This document shows positions 1 through 10,204 of a stretch of 64,000 bases of DNA, one piece after another. This stretch comes from Sphingomonas sp. Lineage in GTDB: Bacteria > Pseudomonadota > Alphaproteobacteria > Sphingomonadales > Sphingomonadaceae. Location of the stretch: contig NZ_JAGHZV010000011.1 of NCBI RefSeq assembly GCF_017745215.1, forward strand, positions 62,001 through 126,000. Reading direction: 5' to 3'. Under the pieces are notes generated by a model. It had not been told where the DNA came from. It searched no databases and saw only the letters and a list, made by a program, of their open reading frames with translations. A program made the translations under genes and the position numbers. How positions within the stretch are numbered: the stretch's first letter is position 1; each line of letters starts with the position of its first letter.

Positions 1-2055
1 CATATCCTGCTCGCGGGCGTTGCGCTCGCCCTCTCCGCCGCCGCGGTGCCTGCCTCGGCTCGTGACCTCACCATCGAAGACGTGATCCGCCTCTCGCGCG
101 TCTCCGCGCCGGCGGTGTCGCCCGACGGCCATTGGCTCGTCTGGCAGCAGCGCGAGACCGATGTCGACGCCAACCGCGGCCGCTACGACCTCTGGCGGCT
201 CGACCTCACGGTGAAGGGCGCCAAGCCCGAGAAGCTGGTTGCCGACGCCGACGTCAATGAGACCAGCCCGCTGTTCTCGAGCGTCGACAGCGCGACGGTC
301 TATTTCCAGTCGGACAAGGGCGGCGATGATGCCGTCTGGTCAGTGCCCGTCGCGGGCGGCGCGGCAACGAAGCTCACCGACTTCGCCGGCGGCATGGGCG
401 GGTTCAAGATCTCGCCCGCGGGCGACAAGCTGCTCGTCTGGGCCGACCGCAAGCCCGGCGCGCCGAGCCTCGAGCCGGCGATGGTCAAGAAGGACGCGAT
501 GGCCGGATCGGGCCGCGTCTATGAGCAGCTGTTCGTCCGCCACTGGGACACCTGGGCCGACGGCACGCGCTCGCAGCTGTTCGTGATCCCGGTGAGCGGC
601 GGCGCGGCCAAGGGCAATGGCGTCGCGATCGAGGGTGGCCTTGTCGGTGATTCGCCCTCGAAGCCCTTCGGCGGCGGCGAGGAAGTATCCTGGTCGGCCG
701 ATGGCAAGACCGTGTTCTTCGCGCTGCGCGAGGCCGGGCGGATCGAAGCCAAGTCTACCAACCTCGACATCTTCGCGGCGCCTGCCGACGGCTCGGCCAA
801 GCCGGTCAACCTCACCGACGCCAACGACGGCATGGACAATCTCCCCACGCCCTCGCCCGATGGCAAGTGGCTCGCCTATTTCGCGATGAAGCGGCCGACC
901 TACGAAGCCGATCGCCAAGTGATGATGCTCCGCAACCTCGCCACGGGCGAGACGCGCGCAGTGACGGAAGGCTGGGATCGCTCGGTCGGCTCGATCGCCT
1001 GGTCGCCCGATTCGAAGACGATCTACGTCACTGCCGAGGACACGCAGGACGTGCCGATCTGGTCGGTCGATCCCGGGACCGGCAAGGTGATCCGCCTGAC
1101 CGAGCTCGGCGCCGCCTCGGCCGTTGTGCCGACCAAGGGCGGGCTGGTCTATTCGATGAACAGCCTCACCGCGCCCGACGATTTCTACTGGCTCGGCACG
1201 GGCAAGAAGCGCAACGACTGGCGGCAGCTGACGTCGGTCAATGCCGACAAGCTCGCCGGCATCGCGATGCCGCAGATCATCCGCTTCAGCTTCACCGGCG
1301 CGAACGGCGACACGGTGTGGGGCTATACCGCCAAGCCGGCCTCGCTCGCGGAAGGGGCGAAGGCGCCGGTAGCGTTCATCGTCCATGGCGGCCCGCAGGG
1401 CAGCATGAACGACAGCTGGTCGTACCGCTGGAATCCCGCGGTGTTCGCCGGGGCGGGCTATGCGGTGGTCGCGGTCGATTTCCATGGCTCGACCGGTTAC
1501 GGCCAGGGCTTCACCGACGCGATCCGCAACAATTGGGGCGGCTGGCCGCTCGAGGATCTGCAGAAGGGCTTCGCCGCGGCGACCGAGAAATTCCCCTGGC
1601 TCGACGGCGACAACGCCTGCGCGCTCGGCGCCTCCTACGGCGGCTATATGATGAACTGGATCGAGGGCAACTGGCCCGATCGGTTCAAGTGCATCGTCCA
1701 GCACGACGGCGTGTTCGACGCGCGCGCGATGGCGTACGAAACCGAGGAGCTGTGGTTCGACGAGTGGGAGCACGGCGGCAAGGCCTATTATGAGGACCCC
1801 GCCGCGTTCGAGAAGTGGAACCCGGTCAATCACGTCGCCGCCTGGAAGACCCCGCAGCTGGTGATCACCAGCGAGCGTGACTTCCGCATCCCCTACAGCC
1901 AGGGTCTCGCGGCGTTCACGGCGCTCCAGCGCAAGGACATCCCCTCCAAGCTCCTCGTCTTCCCCGACGAGAACCACTGGGTCCTCAAGCCGAAGAACTC
2001 GCGCCAATGGTATGGCGAAGTGCTCGGCTGGCTGAACCGCTGGACCGCGAAGTAA
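1..2055 (+). CDS. S9 family prolyl oligopeptidase-type peptidase, secreted (5' partial)
   Basis: The frame is open from base 1, so the true start lies outside the window. The first translated residues are hydrophobic and end in an Ala-x-Ala site (about residue 20), which is a signal peptide, so the enzyme should be periplasmic. A beta-propeller-like N-terminal half (WD40-like PD40 repeats with SPDGKW and SPDSKT motifs) precedes an alpha/beta-hydrolase domain. The catalytic triad is visible in this partial numbering: Ser545 in GASYGGY, Asp627 in SERDF and His659 in DENHW. Members of this family (S9C, dipeptidyl or acylaminoacyl peptidase-like) remove short N-terminal units from oligopeptides. 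The visible 684 residues are close to full length, so only a few residues are missing. A GTG at base 46 lies inside the signal peptide and is unlikely to be the start. Confidence 0.9.
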   Translation, partial: HILLAGVALALSAAAVPASARDLTIEDVIRLSRVSAPAVSPDGHWLVWQQRETDVDANRGRYDLWRLDLTVKGAKPEKLVADADVNETSPLFSSVDSATVYFQSDKGGDDAVWSVPVAGGAATKLTDFAGGMGGFKISPAGDKLLVWADRKPGAPSLEPAMVKKDAMAGSGRVYEQLFVRHWDTWADGTRSQLFVIPVSGGAAKGNGVAIEGGLVGDSPSKPFGGGEEVSWSADGKTVFFALREAGRIEAKSTNLDIFAAPADGSAKPVNLTDANDGMDNLPTPSPDGKWLAYFAMKRPTYEADRQVMMLRNLATGETRAVTEGWDRSVGSIAWSPDSKTIYVTAEDTQDVPIWSVDPGTGKVIRLTELGAASAVVPTKGGLVYSMNSLTAPDDFYWLGTGKKRNDWRQLTSVNADKLAGIAMPQIIRFSFTGANGDTVWGYTAKPASLAEGAKAPVAFIVHGGPQGSMNDSWSYRWNPAVFAGAGYAVVAVDFHGSTGYGQGFTDAIRNNWGGWPLEDLQKGFAAATEKFPWLDGDNACALGASYGGYMMNWIEGNWPDRFKCIVQHDGVFDARAMAYETEELWFDEWEHGGKAYYEDPAAFEKWNPVNHVAAWKTPQLVITSERDFRIPYSQGLAAFTALQRKDIPSKLLVFPDENHWVLKPKNSRQWYGEVLGWLNRWTAK

Positions 2056-2146
2056 CGATCGTTCGAAAGTGGAATGAATAGGCCTGGCAAGCGGGCAGGG
2101 CGCCGATAGGATCATTCCCCGACATCTTCTGTGGGGGAGGAATTCG

Positions 2147-3064
2147 ATGCGGCACCTGTTCGCCTTGCTGGCCTTGCTGACGGTCGCAGCCGCGCCGGTT
2201 CAGACCGCTGCGGCGCTCGACAACACGACGGTGGCGCCGGTGGTCCAGCCGGCGGCGTCCGCGACCAACCTGCCCGCCGTGATCCCGCCGCAACAGCAGC
2301 AGGGCGGGGCAGTCGCCGCGAACCAGCAGTCCGGAGCGGTCACGACTTCCGGCGACAACAACCAGCCGCAGGTGATCCTCGATTCGGGCGCGGTGCTGCT
2401 CAAGCTCTTCGTCCTCTCGGCGATCCTCGAATCGGCGCTCGCGCTGTTCTTCAACTGGCGCCCGGTCGCGCGGCTGTTCAACCGCAAGGGACTGAAGCCG
2501 GTCCTGTCCTTCGCGCTGGCGCTCGCGGTGACGACGGGATTCAAGTCGCACCTCTTCGCCACGCTGTTCGCTTCCTATGGCTATGACACCACCGGCGCGA
2601 CGGCGCTGCTGATGTGCCAGCTGCTCGAGGCCGCGGTGCTCGCGGGCGGGAGCAGCGGCGTGAACCGGCTGCTGCGCAACCTCGGCATCCGTCCGATCGA
2701 CCCGGTGGCCGAGCAGAACCCCCAGCCGCGCCCGCAGGAGGCCTGGCTGTCGGTCAGCCACCGCCGCGTCAACGCCGAGGGCACCGCGCAGGTCGAGTTC
2801 GCCCAGGGCGTCGATCCGCTCGCGGCGCAATGGGAGATCGCCGGCCAGGTCACCGGCACGCGGCCGATCGGCGCGTTGGCGCGCTGGCTGATCCAGGACC
2901 CGTCGCGCTTCCCGCCGAGCGGGGGGCATAGCGTCACCCCGGGCGTGAGCTACATGGTCCGGCTCACCGGCATGGATGGCGGCGGCAAGCCGATCGCTTC
3001 GCAGGTCTGGGGCCCCAACGCGCTTGCCGACCGCGCGATCGTGGACATCGAACTCTCGCTCTAG
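2147..3064 (+). CDS. Hypothetical membrane protein with Gln/Pro-rich linker and C-terminal beta domain
   Basis: I do not recognise this 305-residue protein. It begins with a clear signal peptide (about residues 1-24, Ala-rich cleavage site). A low-complexity Pro/Gln/Asn/Ser linker follows to about residue 78, then about three hydrophobic segments (near 84-105, 120-140 and 150-172). A soluble C-terminal part of about 120 residues looks beta-rich and could be an immunoglobulin-like domain. The start is well supported by a GGGGGAGG ribosome site eight bases upstream of the ATG. The gene sits alone between the peptidase gene and valS on the same strand, and the context gives no function. The topology suggests an inner-membrane anchor with an extracytoplasmic or cytoplasmic C-terminal domain. 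Confidence 0.75.
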   Translation: MRHLFALLALLTVAAAPVQTAAALDNTTVAPVVQPAASATNLPAVIPPQQQQGGAVAANQQSGAVTTSGDNNQPQVILDSGAVLLKLFVLSAILESALALFFNWRPVARLFNRKGLKPVLSFALALAVTTGFKSHLFATLFASYGYDTTGATALLMCQLLEAAVLAGGSSGVNRLLRNLGIRPIDPVAEQNPQPRPQEAWLSVSHRRVNAEGTAQVEFAQGVDPLAAQWEIAGQVTGTRPIGALARWLIQDPSRFPPSGGHSVTPGVSYMVRLTGMDGGGKPIASQVWGPNALADRAIVDIELSL

Positions 3065-3100
3065 CTTGGCTTTTCGCGCGGGCGGACTAAGGCGGGCGGC

Positions 3101-5779
3101 ATGACCGAGCTGCCCAAGACCTTCGACCCCGCCGAGATCGAATCCCGCTGGTACCAGCATTGGGAGGCGAACGGCCTGTTCGCGCCCGAACGCCCCGGCG
3201 CCGAACCCTGGACGCTGGTGAACCCGCCGCCCAACGTCACCGGCAGCCTCCATATCGGCCATGCGCTCGACAACACGCTGCAGGACATCCTCGTTCGCCA
3301 CGCGCGGCTGAAGGGCAAGGATGCGCGCTGGGTGGTCGGCACCGATCATGCCGGCATCGCCACGCAGATGGTGGTCGAGCGCCAGCTCAACCAGCAGCAG
3401 CGGAAGCGCACCGACTTCACCCGCGACGGGTTCGTCGCCAAGGTCTGGGAATGGAAGGCCGAGAGCGGCGGGCAGATCACCCGCCAGCTGCGCCGGCTCG
3501 GCTGCTCGATGGACTGGGCGAACGAGCGCTTCACCATGGACCCCGGCTTTTCCAAGGCCGTGCTCAAGGTGTTCGTCGACCTCTACCGCCAGGGGCTGCT
3601 CTACCGCGACAAGCGGCTGGTGAACTGGGACCCGGGCCTGGGCACCGCGATCTCGGACCTCGAGGTCGAGACGACCGATGTGAAGGGCAGCTTCTGGCAG
3701 CTCCGCTATCCGCTCGAGGACGGCAGCGGCTTCATCCACGTTGCGACGACCCGGCCCGAGACGATGCTCGCCGATATGGCGGTGGCGGTTCACCCGGGCG
3801 ACGAGCGCTATGCCGCGCTGGTGGGCAAGAAGGTGCGGCTGCCGATCACCGGGCGATTGATCCCGATCGTGACCGACGAGCATGCCGACCCGGCGCTCGG
3901 CTCGGGCGCGGTGAAGATCACGCCGGGGCATGACTTCAACGACTTCGAGGTGGGCAAGCGCGCCGGCTTCAAGCCCGGCGAGATGCTCAACATGCTCGAC
4001 GCCAAGGCGGCCGTCGCGCAGACCGCCGACGGGCTGATCCCCGCCGAGCTGATCGGGCTCGACCGGTTCGAGGCGCGCAAGGCCGTGGTCGCGCTGCTCA
4101 GGGAACAGGACTTCCTGGTGCCCTTCGTCGACAAGGAGGGCAATGAGCACGAGGCCGAGCCGCGCACGATCGCGACGCCCTTCGGCGATCGCTCGGGCGT
4201 GGTGATCGAGCCCTGGCTGACCGACCAATGGTATGTCGACGCCGCGACGCTGGCCAAGCCGGCGATAGAAGCGGTGCGCTCGGGCGCGACCAAGGTCGTG
4301 CCGAAGAGCTGGGAGAAGACCTATTTCAACTGGATGGAGAACATCCAGCCCTGGTGCGTGAGCCGCCAGCTCTGGTGGGGGCACCGGATCCCGGCTTGGT
4401 TCGCCGAGGACGGCAGCGTCTTCGTTGCCGAGAGCGAGGCCGAGGCGCAGGCGCAGGCGGGCGAGGGCGTTGCGCTCACGCAGGACCCCGACGTCCTCGA
4501 CACCTGGTTCTCCTCCGCGCTCTGGCCGTTCGCGACGATGGGCTGGCCCGAGGAGACGAGCCCGACGCTCCACGGCCGCTATCCCAACGACGTGCTGATC
4601 TCGGGGTTCGACATCCTGTTCTTCTGGGATGCGCGGATGATGATGCAGGGCCTGCACTTCATGAAGCAAGTGCCGTTCAAGACGCTGTATCTCCACGGCC
4701 TCGTGCGCGCCGCGGACGGGCAGAAGATGTCCAAGTCCAAGGGCAACACCGTCGATCCGCTCGGGCTGATCGACCAGTATGGCGCCGACGCGCTGCGCTT
4801 CTTCATGGCGGCGATGGAGAGCCAGGGCCGCGACATCAAGATGGATGGGCAGCGGATCGTCGGCTACCGCAACTTCGCGACCAAGCTGTGGAACGCCGCG
4901 CGCTTCTGCCAGTCGAACGGGATCGGCGCCTCGGCGACGCTCGAGCCGCCCGGAGCGGCGCTGGCGGTCAACCGCTGGATCGTCGCCGAGACGGTCGCGA
5001 CGGTGCAGGCGGTCGACCTGGCGCTCGCCGAGCTGCGCTTCGACGAAGCCGCGAACGCGATCTACCAGTTCACCTGGAGCCGCTTCTGCGACTGGTATCT
5101 CGAGCTGATCAAGCCTGTCATCCAGGGCGAGGGCGGCGAAGGCGCCGACGAGACGCGCGCGGTGGCGGGCTGGGTGCTCGACCAGATCCTGGTGATCCTC
5201 CATCCGTTCATGCCCTTCATCACCGAGGAGCTCTGGTCGAAGATGGGCGCGCGCGAGCACGAGTTGATCGTCGCGAAGTGGCCGATGGCCGACGCCCGCG
5301 CGCTCGATCCCGAGGCGGCGAAGGAGATCGACTGGCTGATCCGGCTGGTGAGCGAGATCCGGGCGGCGCGGACCGAACTCAACGTGCCGCCGGGCGCGCG
5401 CCTGCCGATCCATGTCCGCGAGGCTTCGGCCGCGACGGGCGAGCGGCTGGCTCGTCAGGACGCGGCGCTGGCCCGTCTCGCACGAGTTGACCGCGCCGAA
5501 GGCGATGCGCCGGCGGGCGGTGCGCTCCAGATCGTCGTCGATGAAGCGACCTTCGTGGTGCCGCTGGGTGACGTCATCGACCTCGAGTCCGAACGCGCCC
5601 GCCTCGCCAAGGCGATCGCCGCGGCCGAGAAGGAGCGCGACGGGCTCGCCGGTCGCCTCGCCAACCCGAGCTTCGTCGAGCGCGCCAAGCCCGAGGCGGT
5701 CGATAAGGCCCGCGCCGACCATGAAGAAAAGGCCGCGGAGGCCGAGCGGCTGTCGGCGGCGCTCGCCCGGCTGGGGTGA
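3101..5779 (+). CDS. valS: Valine--tRNA ligase
   Basis: This 892-residue cytoplasmic class I aminoacyl-tRNA synthetase charges tRNA-Val with valine. The HIGH signature is at residues 51-54 and KMSKS at residues 542-546, both in the ATP-binding catalytic core. Between them lies the CP1 editing domain (around [17 protein letters not shown]), which hydrolyses mischarged Thr-tRNA-Val. The anticodon-binding domain follows, and the last 70 or so residues form the Arg/Glu/Ala-rich coiled-coil arm typical of ValRS. Length and domain order are standard. The stop codon overlaps the GTG start of the next gene, so the two are probably co-translated. Confidence 0.98.
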   Translation: MTELPKTFDPAEIESRWYQHWEANGLFAPERPGAEPWTLVNPPPNVTGSLHIGHALDNTLQDILVRHARLKGKDARWVVGTDHAGIATQMVVERQLNQQQRKRTDFTRDGFVAKVWEWKAESGGQITRQLRRLGCSMDWANERFTMDPGFSKAVLKVFVDLYRQGLLYRDKRLVNWDPGLGTAISDLEVETTDVKGSFWQLRYPLEDGSGFIHVATTRPETMLADMAVAVHPGDERYAALVGKKVRLPITGRLIPIVTDEHADPALGSGAVKITPGHDFNDFEVGKRAGFKPGEMLNMLDAKAAVAQTADGLIPAELIGLDRFEARKAVVALLREQDFLVPFVDKEGNEHEAEPRTIATPFGDRSGVVIEPWLTDQWYVDAATLAKPAIEAVRSGATKVVPKSWEKTYFNWMENIQPWCVSRQLWWGHRIPAWFAEDGSVFVAESEAEAQAQAGEGVALTQDPDVLDTWFSSALWPFATMGWPEETSPTLHGRYPNDVLISGFDILFFWDARMMMQGLHFMKQVPFKTLYLHGLVRAADGQKMSKSKGNTVDPLGLIDQYGADALRFFMAAMESQGRDIKMDGQRIVGYRNFATKLWNAARFCQSNGIGASATLEPPGAALAVNRWIVAETVATVQAVDLALAELRFDEAANAIYQFTWSRFCDWYLELIKPVIQGEGGEGADETRAVAGWVLDQILVILHPFMPFITEELWSKMGAREHELIVAKWPMADARALDPEAAKEIDWLIRLVSEIRAARTELNVPPGARLPIHVREASAATGERLARQDAALARLARVDRAEGDAPAGGALQIVVDEATFVVPLGDVIDLESERARLAKAIAAAEKERDGLAGRLANPSFVERAKPEAVDKARADHEEKAAEAERLSAALARLG

Positions 5780-6549
5780 GCTCGACACCGCCCGAGCGCG
5801 TCCGTGTCCGCGGACTGCTCAAGCGCGGCGGAACCGGGCTGGTGCAGTCGCGGCGCGACGACGGGCGCTGGGACGTGCCCGAGATCGTCCAGCACCTCCG
5901 TCCATGGCGGCGTTCGGGCGGGCCGATCGAGGCCACTGAGCTCTATGTCTTCAAGCCGACGCGGCTGCCGCACGGCTTCTGGTCCTGGCTGTTCGGTCTC
6001 GCGCCCGCGGTCGAGCTGATCGTCGAGATCGATCCCGCGCGGCCCGATCGCGGCCGGATCGTCCGCTACCTCGGGCCACGGCGCGACCCGGCGCTGGCGG
6101 AGGCGCGAGGCGAGTGGCTCGCGGGCCGCAAGCTCGAGGACGCGCGCTTCGGCCGCTTCGCCTTCGACGAGCGAGTCAACCAGTTCGAGGCCGGGACCGA
6201 ATGGCTCGGCAAGCCGGTCACGCTGTCGCTCGAGGCCGTCGACGGGCAGGCGCCGGCGCTCGCCGAGGCGCGTGCGCTGTTCGACGCGGCGGAAGCCTGG
6301 GACAAGCGCATCCGTCAGGCGATGCTCGACTCGCTCCTCGCGCTCCGGAACGAGACCTGGCGCGACGAGGACGAGCCGGAGCTCGACGCCCAGGCGTTCC
6401 TCGATCGCGTCACGCTCGAGGCGATCACGATCGGCAGCGAGCGCTTCGTCGAATTCCACCACGACGACGGCGATCTGTTCGCAGGGCATACGATCATCGT
6501 CACCTACGACGGCGAGACCGACACGATCGACGCGCAGATCGCCGGCTGA
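5776..6549 (+). CDS. DUF2262-like domain protein
   Basis: This 257-residue soluble protein starts at a GTG that overlaps the valS stop codon by four bases, which implies translational coupling. The N-terminal part (about 1-100) reads like a small beta-rich module. The C-terminal 150 residues resemble DUF2262: a [19 protein letters not shown] stretch, then a helical segment and an [15 protein letters not shown] ending. No catalytic motif can be assigned. Coupling to valS may only reflect shared transcription. The family assignment is from memory of the domain's appearance and is moderate; the reading frame itself is firm because it fills the space between valS and the next gene. Confidence 0.75.
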   Translation: MSSTPPERVRVRGLLKRGGTGLVQSRRDDGRWDVPEIVQHLRPWRRSGGPIEATELYVFKPTRLPHGFWSWLFGLAPAVELIVEIDPARPDRGRIVRYLGPRRDPALAEARGEWLAGRKLEDARFGRFAFDERVNQFEAGTEWLGKPVTLSLEAVDGQAPALAEARALFDAAEAWDKRIRQAMLDSLLALRNETWRDEDEPELDAQAFLDRVTLEAITIGSERFVEFHHDDGDLFAGHTIIVTYDGETDTIDAQIAG

Positions 6550-6611
6550 GCGCATCGCTTGCGCCGCCCGCGCGTTCCAGCCAATAGCACCAGCCATCGA
6601 GGGGGATCGAC

Positions 6612-8066
6612 ATGGCATCACAGGCAATCAAGCGCGACCTCACCACCGGGCCGATCGGCCCGGCGCTGTTCCAGTTCGCGATCCCGACGCTGATCTCGTC
6701 GATCGTCCAGTCGCTCCAGGGGTCGGTCAACTCGATCTGGGTCGGCCGCTTCCTCGGCGAGAACGCGCTTGCAGCGACTTCGAGCGCGAACCTGGTCCTG
6801 TTTCTCACCATGTCGTTCGTCTTCGGCTTCGGCATGGCGGCGACGATCCTGATCGGCCAGGCCTCGGGCCGGAAGGACCTCGACCAGGTGCGCCGCGTGT
6901 TCGGCACGATCGTCGGCAGCTTCTTCGTGATCGTGGCGATCGTCTCGGCGCTGGGCTGGATCTTCACCCCGCAGCTGCTCGGCCTGCTCCACATGCCGCC
7001 CGAGGCGGTAGCGCCGGCGCTCGCCTATCTGCGCGTGATCTTCCTCGTTCTCCCGCCGGCACTGACGCTCGCGATCATCACCATGACCCTGCGCGGCACG
7101 GGCGACGCCATGACGCCGCTGTGGTTCATGCTCGGGGTGGTGGTGATCGACTGCGGGCTCAACCCGCTGCTGATCCTCGGCGTCGGGCCCTTCCCGCGGA
7201 TGGGCATCGCCGGCTCGGCGACCGCGACGCTGGTCGCGAACCTGCTCGCGTTGGTGGTCATGGTCGTCGCCATCTACTGGCGCGACATGCCGATCCGGCT
7301 GCGCGGCGCGGAGCTCGGCTATCTCCGGCCCGATCCCGCGCTGCTGAAGCGCATCGTCGCGATGGGCTTTCCGATGGGGCTTCAGATGATCGTGCTGAGC
7401 CTCGCCGGCATCGCAATGGTCAGGCTGGTCAACCGTGAGGGTGTCGACACCGCCGCGGCTTACGGCGTGGCGCTCCAGCTGTGGACCTATGTCCAGATGC
7501 CCGCGGTGGCGGTGAGCGCGGCGGTGAGCGCGATGGCGGCGCAGAACATCGGCGCGGGCAAATGGGACCGGATCGGCGCGATTACCCGCTCGGGCATCCT
7601 GTTCAACCTCGCGATGACCGGCGGGCTCGTCGTGTTGCTCGCGATCGCCGATCGGCCCGCGCTCGCGCTGTTCCTCGGCGGGGACAGCCCCGCCCTGCCG
7701 ATCGCGCAGCACATCCAGCTGATCGTCACCTGGAGTTTCCTCCTCGCCGGCGGCACGATGGTGCTGTTCGGCACGATGCGCGCGAACGGGGTGGTGTGGG
7801 TGCCGCTGTGCGTCTTCGCGTTCACCATGCTGCCGCTGCGGCTCGGCATCGCGACCTTCGGCCGCGGCGTACTGGGGCACGACGCGCTGTGGATCTCCTT
7901 CCCGATCAGCTCGGTGACCAGCCTCGCGCTCGCCATAGCCTTCTATCGCTGGGGCAATTGGCGCAAGCCGCGCGCGCCGATGATGCAGCGGCCGAGCCCC
8001 GAGGCAGCGGCGGAGGAAGCACTTGCCGCGGCCGAACCCGAAGGGCGGATGACGCCGGGCGGCTGA
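6612..8066 (+). CDS. MATE family multidrug exporter
   Basis: This 484-residue inner-membrane protein has about twelve hydrophobic segments in two six-helix halves, the MATE/MatE layout. The N-terminal half contains ALFQFAIPTLISSIVQSL and the conserved NSIWVGRFLG region. The second half begins near IVAMGFPMGLQMIVLSLAG. MATE proteins export cationic or aromatic compounds using Na+ or H+ gradients. The last 30 residues are a polar, Ala/Glu-rich cytoplasmic tail. A GAGGGGGAT ribosome site lies just before the ATG. It stands alone between valS/DUF2262 and hemB, so the substrate cannot be inferred. Confidence 0.93.
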   Translation: MASQAIKRDLTTGPIGPALFQFAIPTLISSIVQSLQGSVNSIWVGRFLGENALAATSSANLVLFLTMSFVFGFGMAATILIGQASGRKDLDQVRRVFGTIVGSFFVIVAIVSALGWIFTPQLLGLLHMPPEAVAPALAYLRVIFLVLPPALTLAIITMTLRGTGDAMTPLWFMLGVVVIDCGLNPLLILGVGPFPRMGIAGSATATLVANLLALVVMVVAIYWRDMPIRLRGAELGYLRPDPALLKRIVAMGFPMGLQMIVLSLAGIAMVRLVNREGVDTAAAYGVALQLWTYVQMPAVAVSAAVSAMAAQNIGAGKWDRIGAITRSGILFNLAMTGGLVVLLAIADRPALALFLGGDSPALPIAQHIQLIVTWSFLLAGGTMVLFGTMRANGVVWVPLCVFAFTMLPLRLGIATFGRGVLGHDALWISFPISSVTSLALAIAFYRWGNWRKPRAPMMQRPSPEAAAEEALAAAEPEGRMTPGG

Positions 8067-8099
8067 GCGCTTGCGCGGACGGGGGGAAGGGACCAATAG

Positions 8100-9615
<1,516 letters not shown>

Positions 9616-9619
<4 letters not shown>

Positions 9620-10149
9620 TCGAGAGTGAACGCTTGATCCTCCGCGGCTGGCGCGAGGACGATCTCGAGCCCTTCGCGGTGATGTGCGCCGATCCGCAGG
9701 TGATGGCGACGCTCGGCCCGCTGATGAGCCGCGAGGAGACGCGGGCGCTGATCGCGCGGGTCGAGACGCTGCGCGCCGAGCACGGCTTCACCTTCTGGGC
9801 GATGGAGCGCAGGGCCGACGGCGCGTTCCTCGGCTGGTGCGGCGTGAAGCCGGGGGCGGCGAACACGCCGATCGAGGGGCAGATCGAGATCGGCTGGCGG
9901 ATCGCCGCGGACCATTGGGGGCAAGGCTATGCCCGCGAAGCGGCGGCGGCGACGCTGGCCTGGGTCTGGGCCAATCTCGATGCGCCGCTGGTTGCCGCGA
10001 TCACCACGCCCGGGAATGTCCGCAGCTGGGGACTGATGGAGCGGCTGGGGATGGTGCGTGCGCCCGAGGATGATTTCGATCACCCCAACCTGCCCGACGA
10101 CAGCCCGCTCAAGGCGCACGTCACGTATCGGATCAGGCGACCCGGTTAA
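9616..10149 (+). CDS. GNAT family N-acetyltransferase (second of a tandem pair)
   Basis: This 177-residue GNAT protein starts at an ATG overlapping the previous stop by four bases. It has the SERLILRGWREDD opening and the acetyl-CoA-binding segment HWGQGYAREAAAATLAWVWAN, followed by NVRSWGLMERLGM. It shares order, length and many residues with the preceding acetyltransferase, so a local duplication followed by divergence is the simplest origin. The substrate is unknown. Retention of both copies suggests they act on different substrates. Confidence 0.92.
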
Positions 10150-10204
10150 TCGAAGCGCAAGCGGCCGGCGTTATGGCGTCGGATTCCGGGGAGAGAGAGC
10201 GCCG

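Noticed and set aside
1985-5788. A very long minus-strand open frame opposite valS
   Set aside because: It is the GC-rich antisense frame of a clear valyl-tRNA synthetase, has Arg/His/Asp-rich random composition, no ribosome site and no recognisable domain.
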